64,000 bases of DNA from Actinomycetota bacterium (GTDB taxonomy: Bacteria > Actinomycetota > Thermoleophilia > Solirubrobacterales > 70-9). Each line of letters starts with the position of its first letter. The stretch's first letter is position 1. Both the position numbers and the translations under genes were made by a program. The notes under the pieces were generated by a model that did no database searches, was not told the origin of the DNA, and saw only the letters and a program-made list of their open reading frames with translations. This document shows, one piece after another, positions 1-8,906 of this stretch. The stretch is from the NCBI GenBank assembly GCA_005885405.1, contig VAYN01000010.1, positions 37,188 to 101,187 of the forward strand, in the 5' to 3' direction.

Positions 1-672
1 CTCGTCGGACTCGGTGACGTCGAGGATGTCGTCGACGATCTGGAACAGCACGCCCAGCTCCTCGGCGAAACGGCGATACGGCATTGTCTCAGGTTCGGAG
101 GCTCCCTCGAGCAGAAGCACGACGTTGACGCTGGCGGCGATCAGGCGGCCGGTCTTCAAGGCGTGCAGGGCGCGCAGCCCCTCGGCGTCGGACTCGGCCC
201 CGACAACGTCGACGTACTGGCCACCGACCATGCCGTCGACGCCGGTCGCGGAGGCGAGCTCCCGCAGTGCCGCCAGCACCCGCGCCGGCTCCCCCGGCTG
301 CTCGCAGAAGAGCCGCATCGCCTCGGCGAAGAGCCCGTCGCCGGCGAGGATCGCGACGTCCTCGCCGAACTTCACGTGCGACGTCGGCAGGCCGCGCCGC
401 AGCGCGTCGTCGTCCATCGCCGGCAGGTCGTCGTGGATCAGCGAGTAGGTGTGGATCAACTCGATCGCGCAGGCGACCGGGAGGAAGCGCTCCGGCTCGG
501 TGCCAAAGGCGCGGGCGGTCGCCAGGGCCAGCACAGGCCGCACGCGCTTGCCGCCGGCCAGCAGCGAGTACCGCATCGCCTTCTCGAGGCCCGCGGTCGG
601 CGGAGAATCCGAGAAGGTCAGTTTCGCAAGGGCGTCGTCGACCAGCCCCCGCAGATCCTCGGGGTAGCTCAA
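1..672 (-). CDS. ispA: Polyprenyl (farnesyl/geranylgeranyl) diphosphate synthase, 3' end outside window
   Basis: Head-to-tail trans-prenyltransferase that condenses isopentenyl diphosphate with allylic diphosphates in the cytoplasm, supplying isoprenoid precursors. The reverse strand reads LLAGGKRVRPVL near the N-terminus, then the first Asp-rich motif LIHDDLPAMDDD (the DDxxxxD form), then GDGLFAEA and GGQYVDVV, ending at the window edge inside the second Asp-rich region FQIVDDILDVTESDE. About 224 residues are present, so roughly 70 C-terminal residues are missing. I chose TTG at 672 because it overlaps the TGA of the upstream gene (TTGA), implying coupling. Chain-length specificity cannot be read from the fragment. 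It is the last visible gene of the efp-nusB group. Confidence 0.9.
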   Translation of the reverse strand, partial: MSYPEDLRGLVDDALAKLTFSDSPPTAGLEKAMRYSLLAGGKRVRPVLALATARAFGTEPERFLPVACAIELIHTYSLIHDDLPAMDDDALRRGLPTSHVKFGEDVAILAGDGLFAEAMRLFCEQPGEPARVLAALRELASATGVDGMVGGQYVDVVGAESDAEGLRALHALKTGRLIAASVNVVLLLEGASEPETMPYRRFAEELGVLFQIVDDILDVTESDE

Positions 673-851
673 GTGCTCTCGGCGCTCGCCTGTTGCCGCG
701 CCTCGCGGTTGGCCTCCTCTACCGCCTCGGCGGAGAGGTCGGCGGCCTCGGCCGCGAGCTGCGCTGCGACCTCGTCGCTGACCTCCTCGCTCTGCAACTG
801 CGAGGTGATCTCGCGCAGGCGCTCGGATATCTCGCGCAGGCGCATGCTCAT
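669..851 (-). CDS. Short coiled-coil protein, possibly exonuclease VII small subunit (XseB-like)
   Basis: A 60-residue, highly charged, Ala/Glu-rich protein predicted to be almost entirely helical (LREISERLREITSQLQ, then an EEVSDEVAAQLAAEAADL stretch). It lies between nusB, which it overlaps at the start, and the prenyl synthase, which it overlaps by a TTGA junction. In many bacteria xseB sits just upstream of ispA, and the heptad pattern resembles XseB. Typical XseB is 70-85 residues, and no xseA is visible here. The XseB assignment is therefore by position and composition only; it could be a lineage-specific coiled-coil peptide. Confidence 0.55.
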   Translation of the reverse strand: MSMRLREISERLREITSQLQSEEVSDEVAAQLAAEAADLSAEAVEEANREARQQASAEST

Positions 852-1225
852 TTGGCCGGCTCCCGCTCGCGGACGACGGCGCCGAGGATGCCGTTGACGA
901 ACTTAGGGGCGTCGGCGCCGCAGTACTCCTTGGCGATTTCCACCGCCTCGTTGATCGCGACCTCGGCCGGCGTGTCCATGAATTCCATCTCGTAGAGCGC
1001 GGTCCGCATCACGTTCATGTCGAGCGGCGCGATCCGGTCCACCGTCCAGCCCTTCGCGTGGGCGGCGATGATGTCGTCGAGCTCTTCGCGATTCGCATCG
1101 ACGCCCTCGGCCAGCTCACGCGTCAACGGCCGCGCCTCCGCCAGCAGCTCCTCCAGCGGGTGGCCGGTGACGTCCCGCTGGTAGTTGGCGAAGACGGCGT
1201 CGCGCCGCTGGTCTGACCTGCGCAT
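848..1225 (-). CDS. nusB: Transcription antitermination factor NusB
   Basis: Binds boxA RNA with NusE/S10 and supports antitermination on rRNA operons. The 125-residue protein fits the family length, starts with the basic MRRSDQRRDAVFANYQRD segment, and carries the family core IDRIAPLDMNVMRTALYEM-like stretch followed by AEVAINEAVEIAKEYC and FVNGILGAVVRE. The ATG at 1225 follows efp by about 34 nt, and its stop overlaps the next start by 4 nt, so efp, nusB, the XseB-like gene and ispA look like one transcript. Confidence 0.95.
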   Translation of the reverse strand: MRRSDQRRDAVFANYQRDVTGHPLEELLAEARPLTRELAEGVDANREELDDIIAAHAKGWTVDRIAPLDMNVMRTALYEMEFMDTPAEVAINEAVEIAKEYCGADAPKFVNGILGAVVREREPAK

Positions 1226-1259
1226 GCCTGCATTCTGTCAGCGCCCGACGCCGGAGCGG

Positions 1260-1823
1260 TCAGGCGCGGGAGATGTACTCGCCGCTGCGCGTGTCGACTC
1301 GAACCGTTTCGCCCTCCTCGATGAAGAGCGGGACCTGGACGACGACGCCGGACTCCAGGGTGGCGGGCTTGTTGCCACCGCCGGAGGCGGTGTCGCCTTT
1401 GAGGCCGGGGTCGGTCTGGGTGACCTTCATCTCGATCGCGCTCGGCACCTGCACGTCGCTGGGCTGCTCGTCGACGAAGAGGACGTCGACCTCGTCGTTG
1501 GCCAGGACCCACTGCATCGCATCGCCAAGCTGATCCTTGGCGATTTCGATCTGGTCGTAGTCGGTCGAGTCCATAAAGACGGCGGCCTCGCCCGAGTCAT
1601 AGAGGTACTGCATCTTTTTCGATTCGGTCCGAACCGGGCGGAACTTCTCCCCCGCCCTGAAGGTTTTGTCGATCACCGAGCCGTCCTCGATCCGCCGCAG
1701 CTTCGTCCGCACGAAAGCGCCGCCCTTGCCCGGCTTCACGTGCTGGAAGTCGAGGATCTTCCAGATCTTGCCGTCGATCTCGATGTGGGTGCCGTTCTTG
1801 AACTGGTTCGTAGAGATAGTCAC
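1260..1823 (-). CDS. efp: Elongation factor P
   Basis: Binds ribosomes stalled between P and E sites and stimulates peptide bond formation at polyproline stretches. The 187-residue sequence covers the KOW-like N-terminal domain (MTISTNQFKNGTHIEIDGK start, tip loop VKPGKGGAFVRTKLR with the usually modified Lys), the OB domain with DSGEAAVFMDSTDYDQIEI, and a C-terminal OB domain ending in VDTRSGEYISRA. The open frame runs further upstream, but the family start fits GTG at 1823. The gene normally follows aroQ and pepQ; here about 6 kb separates them. Confidence 0.96.
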   Translation of the reverse strand: MTISTNQFKNGTHIEIDGKIWKILDFQHVKPGKGGAFVRTKLRRIEDGSVIDKTFRAGEKFRPVRTESKKMQYLYDSGEAAVFMDSTDYDQIEIAKDQLGDAMQWVLANDEVDVLFVDEQPSDVQVPSAIEMKVTQTDPGLKGDTASGGGNKPATLESGVVVQVPLFIEEGETVRVDTRSGEYISRA

Positions 1824-1860
1824 GGCGGCGAATCCTAGTAGGGGGTTGGCGGGAGGGTGC

Positions 1861-3621
1861 TCAGGGTGAGGTCGTGAGGCGCTGGACGGCTTCCTCGGGG
1901 TCGCGGAAGACCTCGCCGCGGACGAAGCAGTTGCCATCGAGGTCCCAGATCCAGGCGACTGGGACGTCGCGGATGCCGAGAGGGCGGCTGCGGGCGTAGA
2001 CGCGGCCGCGGACCAGGAGGGACCCGCCGCGGCTCTCGACGAGGCTCGGGGTGATCAGGAGCTCGTCCCAGACGCGTTCGACGTCACGCAGGTACTCGCT
2101 GAGGCCCTCGGGGCCGGTATAGGGGGCCTCGCGGCCGATCTCCTCGGCGGTGCCGACCGGGAAGAAGGCCATCGCCGGGTCGCAGAGGGCGACAATTTCC
2201 TCGGGGTCGCGGCGGTTGAAGGCTTCGTAGAGTCGCTCGACGAGCCCTCGCTCCCGCTCCGGCACCGACTCGACGTCGGCGGTGGCGGGCGCGATGGCGA
2301 TGATCGCAGCGTCGTCCTCGAGCGTCCCGCCCGCGAACTCATGCAGGGCGCCCTCGATCTGTTGGGCGGCGATCGCGGGGCTGGTGATCCCAGTCAACTG
2401 GGCGCGCAGCCGCTCCTCGCCGAAGCGCTCGCCCGCGCCCATCGACTCGGTGACGCCGTCGGTGACAACGACGAGCTGTTGACCCGCCTCGACCTCGGTG
2501 GCAACGAGAGTCCAGCCCTCCTCGTCGAAAGCTCCGAGGACCGGGCCTGCCTGCCCTGCTTCGGTGACTTCGTCGCCATCGACGAGGAGCGGCGGCGGGT
2601 GCCCGGCGACCGCCAGCCGCACCGGCTCGGCCGGGTCTTCGGAAACGGCCATCGCGGCGACGCTGCAGAGGTCGGTGCCGCGGCGGGCGAGCAGCTCGCG
2701 ATTGAGGGTGCGCAGCGCGATCACCGGGTCTCCAGTCAGAGCGGCGGCGGTCCGCAGCGTGTAGCGGGCGTGGGCGGTGACGGCGGCTGCTTTGGCGCCG
2801 CGGCCGGTGACGTCCCCGATCACGACCATCCAGCCGCCGGCGATGCGGAAGGCGTCGTAGAAGTCGCCGCCGAGCTCGTTCTCGGCCCCCGCCGGGCGGT
2901 AGGTCGCCGCGACCGACCAGCCGGGGATGTGGGGCAGCGGCGGCGGTAGGAGGCCCCGCTGCAGCGTCTCGGCGATCTCGGCCCGTTCGCTCTCGGAGCG
3001 CTCAAGGTCGTGGAAGAGGCCGGCGTTGTCGAGGGCGAGGGCGACACGGCCGGCGAGGATGGTGACGAAGTGGACGTCGCCCTCGTTGAAGCGCCGCCCA
3101 GAGGGGCCGACGCTGATCGTCAGCACGCCCGTCGGGCGGCCCCGCGCGCGCAGCTCGACGGTCACGCTCGAGCGGGTTTCGAGGCTGCGCAGGAACTCGA
3201 AATCCTCCTCGTCTTCGGCGAACGCGCGGATGTCCTCGTCGCTCCTCATCTCGATCAGGAGCGGCTCCTGACGCTCGCGGCCGGCGTCGCTCGCGACCTG
3301 CGCTTGCAGACGCGGTCCGCGCTCGACCAGGCGAGCCTTGATCGCCTCCGCGTCCGGGCCGTCGACGCGGAGGGCCGCGCGGCGGACGCGGTCGCCTTCG
3401 ATCACGTCGATCGCGCAGATGTCTCCCAGCTCCGGGACGATGATCCCGACGATCGCCTCCAGCGTCTCGTCGAGGCTGCTCCCCAGCTCGGCGACCCGGG
3501 AGATCTCGTCGAGCATCCGGAAGCGGCGGTTGACCTGGCGGACCTTCCTCGTCGAGATCGTGGCGACGACCGCGACGACGACGAGGGCCAGCGCGACGAT
3601 GACGTCGGCGTAGGGCGGCAT
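1861..3621 (-). CDS. GAF-PP2C (SpoIIE-type) phosphatase with C-terminal SnoaL-like domain
   Basis: Probable serine/threonine phosphatase of the SpoIIE/RsbU type, which usually acts on anti-sigma-factor antagonists. An N-terminal membrane segment (about residues 5-25) is followed by a GAF-like domain (about 35-205), a PP2C catalytic domain (about 220-450) with metal-binding motifs GGDFYDAF, GDVTGRGAKAA, TDGVTES and EDDAAIIAI, and about 125 residues resembling the SnoaL/NTF2 fold (LYEAFNRRDPEEIVALCDP). The start is ATG at 3621, overlapping by one base the TGA of the upstream dehydrogenase gene (TGATG), so the two are translated together. The C-terminal NTF2-like sensor is uncommon in this family. 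No sigma factor or anti-sigma gene is adjacent. Confidence 0.85.
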   Translation of the reverse strand: MPPYADVIVALALVVVAVVATISTRKVRQVNRRFRMLDEISRVAELGSSLDETLEAIVGIIVPELGDICAIDVIEGDRVRRAALRVDGPDAEAIKARLVERGPRLQAQVASDAGRERQEPLLIEMRSDEDIRAFAEDEEDFEFLRSLETRSSVTVELRARGRPTGVLTISVGPSGRRFNEGDVHFVTILAGRVALALDNAGLFHDLERSESERAEIAETLQRGLLPPPLPHIPGWSVAATYRPAGAENELGGDFYDAFRIAGGWMVVIGDVTGRGAKAAAVTAHARYTLRTAAALTGDPVIALRTLNRELLARRGTDLCSVAAMAVSEDPAEPVRLAVAGHPPPLLVDGDEVTEAGQAGPVLGAFDEEGWTLVATEVEAGQQLVVVTDGVTESMGAGERFGEERLRAQLTGITSPAIAAQQIEGALHEFAGGTLEDDAAIIAIAPATADVESVPERERGLVERLYEAFNRRDPEEIVALCDPAMAFFPVGTAEEIGREAPYTGPEGLSEYLRDVERVWDELLITPSLVESRGGSLLVRGRVYARSRPLGIRDVPVAWIWDLDGNCFVRGEVFRDPEEAVQRLTTSP

Positions 3622-4445
3622 CAGCCCGAGTCCGAGCTCTTTTCGCGGTCGCCGGCGGTGCTGGTGGTGAGGTTGGAGGCCGCGCCGCCGCCGAGGACGC
3701 GGCGGACCAAGGAGGGAGTGAGGATCCGCAGGGCGGCGGCAACTCCATAGGGCCGCGGCACGTAGCGCTCCGCTCTGCCGCCAGGCCCGCACTCATAAAT
3801 CGCCTCGGCGACCTTCTCCGGCTTCGAGACGATCCAGCGGGTGACCGCTTTCTCGCGCAGCTCGGTCGCCGGGAACCCCTCGGTCTTGATGAAGCCCGGC
3901 AGCACCATGCCGACGTGCACGCGGTTCGGCTTCTCCTCCGCGTAGAGGGCGTCGGTCCAGCCGATCAGTGCGAACTTGCTGGCGCTGTAGGAACCGGTGC
4001 GGGCGCGGGCGACGCGGCCGGCGGTGCTGGCAACGTTGACGATCGCGCTCGGCGCCGAGGCGCGCAGGAGCGGCAAGAGCGCCTCGGTCAGCCGCACCAC
4101 CGCGTCGAAGTTGAGCTCCATGTGGCGGCGGACGTTCTCGTAGCCGCCCTCGGCAAAGGAGGCGCGCCAGGAAGCGCCGGCGTTGTTGACAAGCAGGTGC
4201 AGGTCGCCGCCATGCTCGGCCTCGAGGTGGGAGCGGACCCGCTGTGGCGCCTCGGCGTCGGTGAGGTCGACCGCGACGTAGGTGGCGCGGCAGGGCAGTT
4301 GCTCCGCCAACTCGCGCAGCAGCTCCTCGCGTCGGGCGACGAGGACGAGCTCAGCTCCCGGCTCACGCGCGAGCCGGACCGCCGTCGCCCTGCCGATCCC
4401 CGTCGACGCTCCCGTCACCACTGCAACCCGTTTCCCGCTCGCCAT
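3621..4445 (-). CDS. Short-chain dehydrogenase/reductase
   Basis: NAD(P)-dependent classical SDR oxidoreductase of unknown substrate. In the 274-residue protein the Rossmann glycine motif is VVTGASTGIGRA near the N-terminus, followed by LLVNNAGASW, the catalytic Ser in IVNVASTAGRV and the YxxxK pair in GSYSASKFAL. The C-terminal 90 residues (PEKVAEAIYECG onward) resemble SDRs that act on lipids or membrane-linked substrates. The start is ATG at 4445, 37 nt from the divergent ltrA gene. The stop overlaps the phosphatase start, so both form an operon. Confidence 0.88.
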   Translation of the reverse strand: MASGKRVAVVTGASTGIGRATAVRLAREPGAELVLVARREELLRELAEQLPCRATYVAVDLTDAEAPQRVRSHLEAEHGGDLHLLVNNAGASWRASFAEGGYENVRRHMELNFDAVVRLTEALLPLLRASAPSAIVNVASTAGRVARARTGSYSASKFALIGWTDALYAEEKPNRVHVGMVLPGFIKTEGFPATELREKAVTRWIVSKPEKVAEAIYECGPGGRAERYVPRPYGVAAALRILTPSLVRRVLGGGAASNLTTSTAGDREKSSDSG

Positions 4446-4482
4446 CCCAGGCCACGCTAACCGATCTCCGGCGGGTGCAAGG

Positions 4483-5647
4483 ATGGGCGCCGTGGAGGGC
4501 ACGCCCGAAACCCACCATCGCCTCAGCGCCATTCGCCGCGAGGGCGAGCGGGTGACGCCGCTGGAGCTCTTCTTCGACCTCGTCTTCGTCCTCGCGATCA
4601 CCCAGTGCACGGCGCTGATGTCCCATGACCAAACCTGGTCGGGCTTGGCGCAGGGGCTGCTGGTCCTCGGCGTCCTCTGGTGGGCCTGGGTCGGCTACTC
4701 GTGGCTGACCAGCGTCATCGACCCCGAGGCGGAGGCGGTCCGCCTCGTCATCTTCGTTGCGATGGCGGCGCTGCTGATCGTCTCGCTCAGCGTTCAAGAG
4801 GCCTTCGACAACCTCGCCCTCACCTTCGCCCTCGCGCTCGGCGTCTTCCGCACCGCCCACATCGCCCTCTTCATGCTCGCCGGCGCCGACGACCAGGACC
4901 TGCGCCGCTCGGTCATTGGCCTCGCCGTCAGCACCGCAATCGCGATTGGACTGCTCGTGATCGCGTCGCTCTTCGACGGCTTCGCCCAGGGGGCGCTCTG
5001 GGCGCTGGCGATCTTCCTCGACATGGCTGGGCCCTACTTCTTCGGCGCCGAGGGCTGGAAGCTCGTCCCCGGCCACTTCGCCGAGCGCCACGGGCTGATC
5101 GTGATCATCGCCCTCGGCGAGTCGATCGTCGCGATCGGCGTCGGCGCCTCCGGGGCGCTTGACTTCGGGATCGGCGCGGCCGCCGTCCTCGGCGTCTTCC
5201 TCGCCGCGGCGCTCTGGTGGACTTACTTCGACGTCGTTGCTCTGATCTCCGCCCGCCGTCTTGGCGAAGCCGAGGTGGGGAGAGTCCAGAATGAGCTGGC
5301 GCGGGACTCCTACAGCTACATCCACCTGCTGATGATCGCCGGCATCGTCTTGATGGCGCTGGGGATGAAGGTATGTGCCCGCCTTCGCCCTGCTCGGCGG
5401 GCTCGCCATCTACCTGCTCGGGCTCGTCGCCTTCCGCTACCGGCACGTGAGGTCGATCAACCGCCACCGCCTTGGGCTGGCGATCGTGCTCCTCTTCCTG
5501 GTCCCGGTGGCGACTCAGGTCGACGCGCTGATCTCCCTCGTGGTTGCCGTCGTATTGATTTGGGCGATGGTCCTCTTCGAGCACCGCCGCTATTACGGTC
5601 CGGGCAGGGCAGAACTCCGCCGCGAAGCAAGCGCAGCCCACACTTAG
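4483..5647 (+). pseudogene. ltrA: Low-temperature-requirement A (LtrA) family membrane protein, frame-disrupted
   Basis: LtrA-family multi-pass membrane protein. Frame 1 from ATG 4483 gives the family start (RVTPLELFFDLVFVLAITQ) and about eight hydrophobic helices, ending in sense at ...GIVLMALGMK near 5370. The family continues in frame 2 from GTG 5375 (VPAFALLGGLAIYLLGLVAFRYR and two more helices) to the stop at 5647. The loop that normally joins MALGxK to VPAxALLGG, about ten residues, also appears to be missing, so this looks like a small deletion causing a frameshift rather than a single-base error. Without repair, frame 1 runs on as Arg-rich nonsense into the next gene. It is either a decayed gene or an assembly error. 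Confidence 0.75.
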
Positions 5648-5665
5648 GCATACTCCCCGAACCTT

Positions 5666-6715
5666 TTGAGCACTCCAGTCCTCCTCGACAAACTGCTTCG
5701 CGCCGGCGCCCCCTCCGGGTACGAGGGGCCGGCTGCCGAGGTCTGGCGCGAGGCCGCCTCCTTCGCCGACGAGATCAGCGTCGACGGGATCGGCTCGACG
5801 ATCGCCCGCGTCGGCGACGGATCGCCGCTGCTGGCGGTGGTCGGCCACATCGACGAGATCGGCCTGATCGTCACCCACATCGATGAGAAGGGCTTCCTCT
5901 GGTTTGCCCCGGTCGGCGGCTGGGATCCGCAGATCCTCGTCGGCCAGCGGGTCGAGATCCGCGGTAAAGGCGGTCCCGTCCTCGGCGTCGCCGGCCGCAA
6001 GCCGATCCACCTGCTCGAGGCCGACCAGCGCAAGAAGGTCGTCGAGCTGAAGGGCATGCACATCGACATCGGCGCCGCCGACCGCGAGGAGGCCGAGGCG
6101 TTGGTCCGGGTCGGCGACCCGGTGGTGATCGCGGCCGAGCCGATGCCGGTCGTCGGCGACCGCCTCGTCTCCCGCGCGATGGACAACCGGCTCGGCGCCT
6201 ACGTCGCCCTCGAGAGCCTGCGCCGCTGCGCCGAGGGCAAAGGCCCCGGCGGTTCCTTTGCCGCCGTCGCCGCCGTGCAGGAGGAGATCGGCCTCTTCGG
6301 CGCCCGCACCGCCGCCTTCCACGTGCGGCCGGACATCGCGATCGCCGTCGATGTGACCCACGCCACCGACGCCCCCGGCGTCGACGAGAAGGAGATCGGC
6401 AGCCACCCGTTCGGCTCCGGCCCGGCAATCGGCCGCGGCTCCACTCTCTCGCCGCAGGTCTTCGAGCTCTTGGTCGAGACCGCCGAGGCCGAGGGGATCG
6501 AGTACTCGATCAGCGCCAGCGGCCGCGGCACCAGCACCGACGCCGACGTCCTCCAGATCTCCCGCGCCGGCATCCCCACCGGGCTCGTCTCGATCCCGCT
6601 GCGATACATGCACTCGCCGGTCGAGATGGTCGACCTGCGCGACGTCGAGGCGGTCGTGAAACTGCTCGCCGCCTTCGGCGAGCGGCTCAGCAGCGACTGG
6701 GACCTCAGCCGCTAG
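5666..6715 (+). CDS. M42-family metallo-aminopeptidase (glutamyl aminopeptidase/endoglucanase M type)
   Basis: Cytosolic dinuclear-metal aminopeptidase, usually assembled as a tetrahedral dodecamer that trims peptides. In 349 residues the ligand motifs appear in family order: VVGHIDEIG (His and Asp), AMDNRLGAYVALE (bridging Asp), the catalytic EE in AVQEEIGLFGA, DVTHATDAPG, and a late His in RYMHSPVEM. The PDZ-like insert (FLWFAPVGGWDPQILVGQ onward) is present. The start is TTG at 5666, 18 nt after the ltrA stop. It reads opposite to both flanking leftward operons. Confidence 0.9.
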   Translation: MSTPVLLDKLLRAGAPSGYEGPAAEVWREAASFADEISVDGIGSTIARVGDGSPLLAVVGHIDEIGLIVTHIDEKGFLWFAPVGGWDPQILVGQRVEIRGKGGPVLGVAGRKPIHLLEADQRKKVVELKGMHIDIGAADREEAEALVRVGDPVVIAAEPMPVVGDRLVSRAMDNRLGAYVALESLRRCAEGKGPGGSFAAVAAVQEEIGLFGARTAAFHVRPDIAIAVDVTHATDAPGVDEKEIGSHPFGSGPAIGRGSTLSPQVFELLVETAEAEGIEYSISASGRGTSTDADVLQISRAGIPTGLVSIPLRYMHSPVEMVDLRDVEAVVKLLAAFGERLSSDWDLSR

Positions 6716-6719
6716 ATCT

Positions 6720-7781
6720 CTAGGCGGGGGCGAGCTCGGGCTCGTAGTCGTCGAAGTAGACGACGTCGCGACCTTTTGCCTTGGCCGCGTACAGCGCCGC
6801 ATCGGCGCGGGCGAGCAACTCGTCGGTGTCGACGACGCCGGGCTCGGCAACCGCAACGCCGACGCTGATCGAGACCGGAACGCCGACCGGGCGGCGCTCG
6901 CGCACCGCCAGCCGCAGCCGCTCGGCGATTTCCAGCGCGTCCTCGTGACCGGCGCCGGGCAGCATCACCAGAATCTCCTCGCCGCCGACGCGGTAGATCG
7001 AGTCGCCGGCCCGCAGCGCCGCTCGCATCGTGTAGGCGACGTCCTGGAGGACGGCGTCGCCGGCGGCGTGGCCGAACTGATCGTTGACCCGCTTGAAGTG
7101 GTCAAGATCGCAGAGGACGAAGGCGTGGGACTGGCCTTCGAAGGGATCGCAGGGCTGGCCGTCGAGCTCGGAGAGGCGCTGCTCGAGCGCGTTGCGGTTG
7201 AAGAGGCCGGTGAGGGGGTCGAGGGTCGAGCGGCGGCGGTGGGCGCGGTCAGACTCGACGAGGGCGCCGCTGAGGATGACGGTGCTGATGATCAGGGCCG
7301 CGATCGCGATCAGGAGCTGGCGCTGTTCCCAGGCGAGCTGTGGGTCCGGGACGATCGCCGCGAAGAGGAACAACACGGTCACGTAGACGGTCCCGACGAT
7401 CATCCCCCGCGGCTCGAAGCGGAAGCCGAGCGTGACCGCCGGCAGGGCTAGCCAGGCCAGCGCCGGGCTGGTAGCGCCGCCGGTGACGAACACGGCCGCC
7501 GCGAGCAGAGCCGGGAGCGCGGCCCAGGCGCCGGCGATCCAGAGGGCCGGGCGGGAACTGGTCCGCATGAAGCGGTCGGCGACTGAGAAGCCGAGCAGGG
7601 CGAGGGCAAGAAGGGGGATCCAGCCGTAGCCGAGAGAGTCACCGCCGCCCACCGCCAGCGCTAGGGCGAGGATCCCAAAGCAGGCGAGGCGATAGCGCCG
7701 GACGCGCCTCTCCATGTCGAGGAGACGCTCGCGGCGAGCTTCCTCGTGGATGGAGACCAGCGTATCTCCGCTCTTACCCAT
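6720..7781 (-). CDS. Membrane-anchored diguanylate cyclase (GGDEF)
   Basis: Makes cyclic di-GMP from two GTP. The first 170 or so of 353 residues form about six membrane helices (RLACFGILALALAVGG through LLIAIAALIISTVILSGALV). A complete GGDEF domain follows: STLDPLTGLFNRNALE entry, metal-binding CDLDHFKRVND, active-site GGEEI, and the inhibitory I-site RxxD as RAGD five residues before it. The domain therefore looks catalytically competent and product-regulated. No EAL or PilZ partner is nearby. It converges with the M42 peptidase gene with only 4 nt between them. Confidence 0.92.
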   Translation of the reverse strand: MGKSGDTLVSIHEEARRERLLDMERRVRRYRLACFGILALALAVGGGDSLGYGWIPLLALALLGFSVADRFMRTSSRPALWIAGAWAALPALLAAAVFVTGGATSPALAWLALPAVTLGFRFEPRGMIVGTVYVTVLFLFAAIVPDPQLAWEQRQLLIAIAALIISTVILSGALVESDRAHRRRSTLDPLTGLFNRNALEQRLSELDGQPCDPFEGQSHAFVLCDLDHFKRVNDQFGHAAGDAVLQDVAYTMRAALRAGDSIYRVGGEEILVMLPGAGHEDALEIAERLRLAVRERRPVGVPVSISVGVAVAEPGVVDTDELLARADAALYAAKAKGRDVVYFDDYEPELAPA

Positions 7782-7847
7782 GCCTGGGCATCGACCTCAG
7801 CCAGGCGCGCCTTGAATCTGAACGTTCAGCGTCGGCTTAGCGGTCCG

Positions 7848-8906
7848 TCAGTCGACCAGCTGCAGCTCTTTGGGCAGCGAGCTGAGGTTGCGCAGGCCGT
7901 CCCCGCTGACGACGACGAGGTCCTCGATCCTGACCCCGAGGTTGCCCGCGAGGTAGATGCCGGGCTCGACCGTGACAACTTCGCCGGGGGCGAGCACGTC
8001 GTCGGAGCGCTGGGAGAGGCGCGGCCCCTCATGGACCTCGAGCCCGACCCCGTGGCCGAGGGCGTGGCCGAAGTCCTCGCCGTGGCCGGCCTCGTCGATC
8101 ACGGCGCGGGCGGCGCTGTCGACGTCCTCGCCCTTGACCCCGGCTCGGATCGCGTCGAGCCCCGCCTGCTGGGCCTGGCGGACGACCTCGTAGACGGCCC
8201 GCGCCTCCTCGCCCGGATCGCCGGTGGCGAAGGTGCGGGTGCCGTCGGAGCAGTAGCCGTCGAGCTGTGCCCCCATGTCGAAGACGACCAGCTCCCCGCG
8301 GCCGATCTCACGCTCGCCGGGCTCCGCGTGCGGCAGGGCGCCGCTGGGACCGGCGGCGACGATCGCCGGGAAGGACGGGTCGGCACCGAACTCGTGGATC
8401 CGCGCTTCGGTGGCGCGGGCGACATCGCGCTCAGACCGCCCGGCGAAGCCCTGTTCCAGCGCCCAGGCCAGGACTTCGTCAGCGAGCTTCGAGGCCTCGG
8501 CGATCTTCGCCAGCTCCTCGTCGTCCTTGACCCGCCGCAGCTCCTCGACCCGACCGCCGGCGGCGACCACCTCGACCCCCTCCGGCAATTTCTCTTTGAG
8601 TTTCTCCAGCACCCGCACCGCCATGTGGTCGTCCTCGAAGCCGACCCGGCCCACGAGGTGCTCGCAGATCCCTCCAAGCCAGTCGTTGCCGATCGTCAGC
8701 GACTCCCAGCCCTCGACCTCGGTCGCGGCGCGCTCGGTGTAGCGGAAGTCAGTGAAGAAGAGGCGGACGCCGGGCCCGCAGACGACGGCGCCGTTGGTGC
8801 CGGTGAACCCGGTCAGGTAGCGGACGTTGGTGAGATCGGTGACCAGCATCCGGTCGAGCTCGCGCTCGGCGAGGAGCTTCTCCAGCCGGTCGCCGCGGCC
8901 GCGCAT
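7848..8906 (-). CDS. M24 Xaa-Pro dipeptidase/aminopeptidase (PepQ/PepP-like)
   Basis: Cleaves dipeptides or N-terminal residues preceding proline. The 352-residue protein has a creatinase N-terminal domain (LEKLLAERELDRMLVTDLTNVRYLTGF) and a pita-bread catalytic domain with all five metal ligands visible: Asp pair in FDMGAQLDGYCSDGTR, His in GHGVGLEVHEGP, Glu in VTVEPGIY and Glu in GVRIEDLVVV. The start ATG at 8906 overlaps the aroQ stop by one base (TGATG). It is the last gene of the alaS-aro operon. In many Gram-positives this gene is followed directly by efp, which here lies 6 kb away. Confidence 0.9.
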   Translation of the reverse strand: MRGRGDRLEKLLAERELDRMLVTDLTNVRYLTGFTGTNGAVVCGPGVRLFFTDFRYTERAATEVEGWESLTIGNDWLGGICEHLVGRVGFEDDHMAVRVLEKLKEKLPEGVEVVAAGGRVEELRRVKDDEELAKIAEASKLADEVLAWALEQGFAGRSERDVARATEARIHEFGADPSFPAIVAAGPSGALPHAEPGEREIGRGELVVFDMGAQLDGYCSDGTRTFATGDPGEEARAVYEVVRQAQQAGLDAIRAGVKGEDVDSAARAVIDEAGHGEDFGHALGHGVGLEVHEGPRLSQRSDDVLAPGEVVTVEPGIYLAGNLGVRIEDLVVVSGDGLRNLSSLPKELQLVD

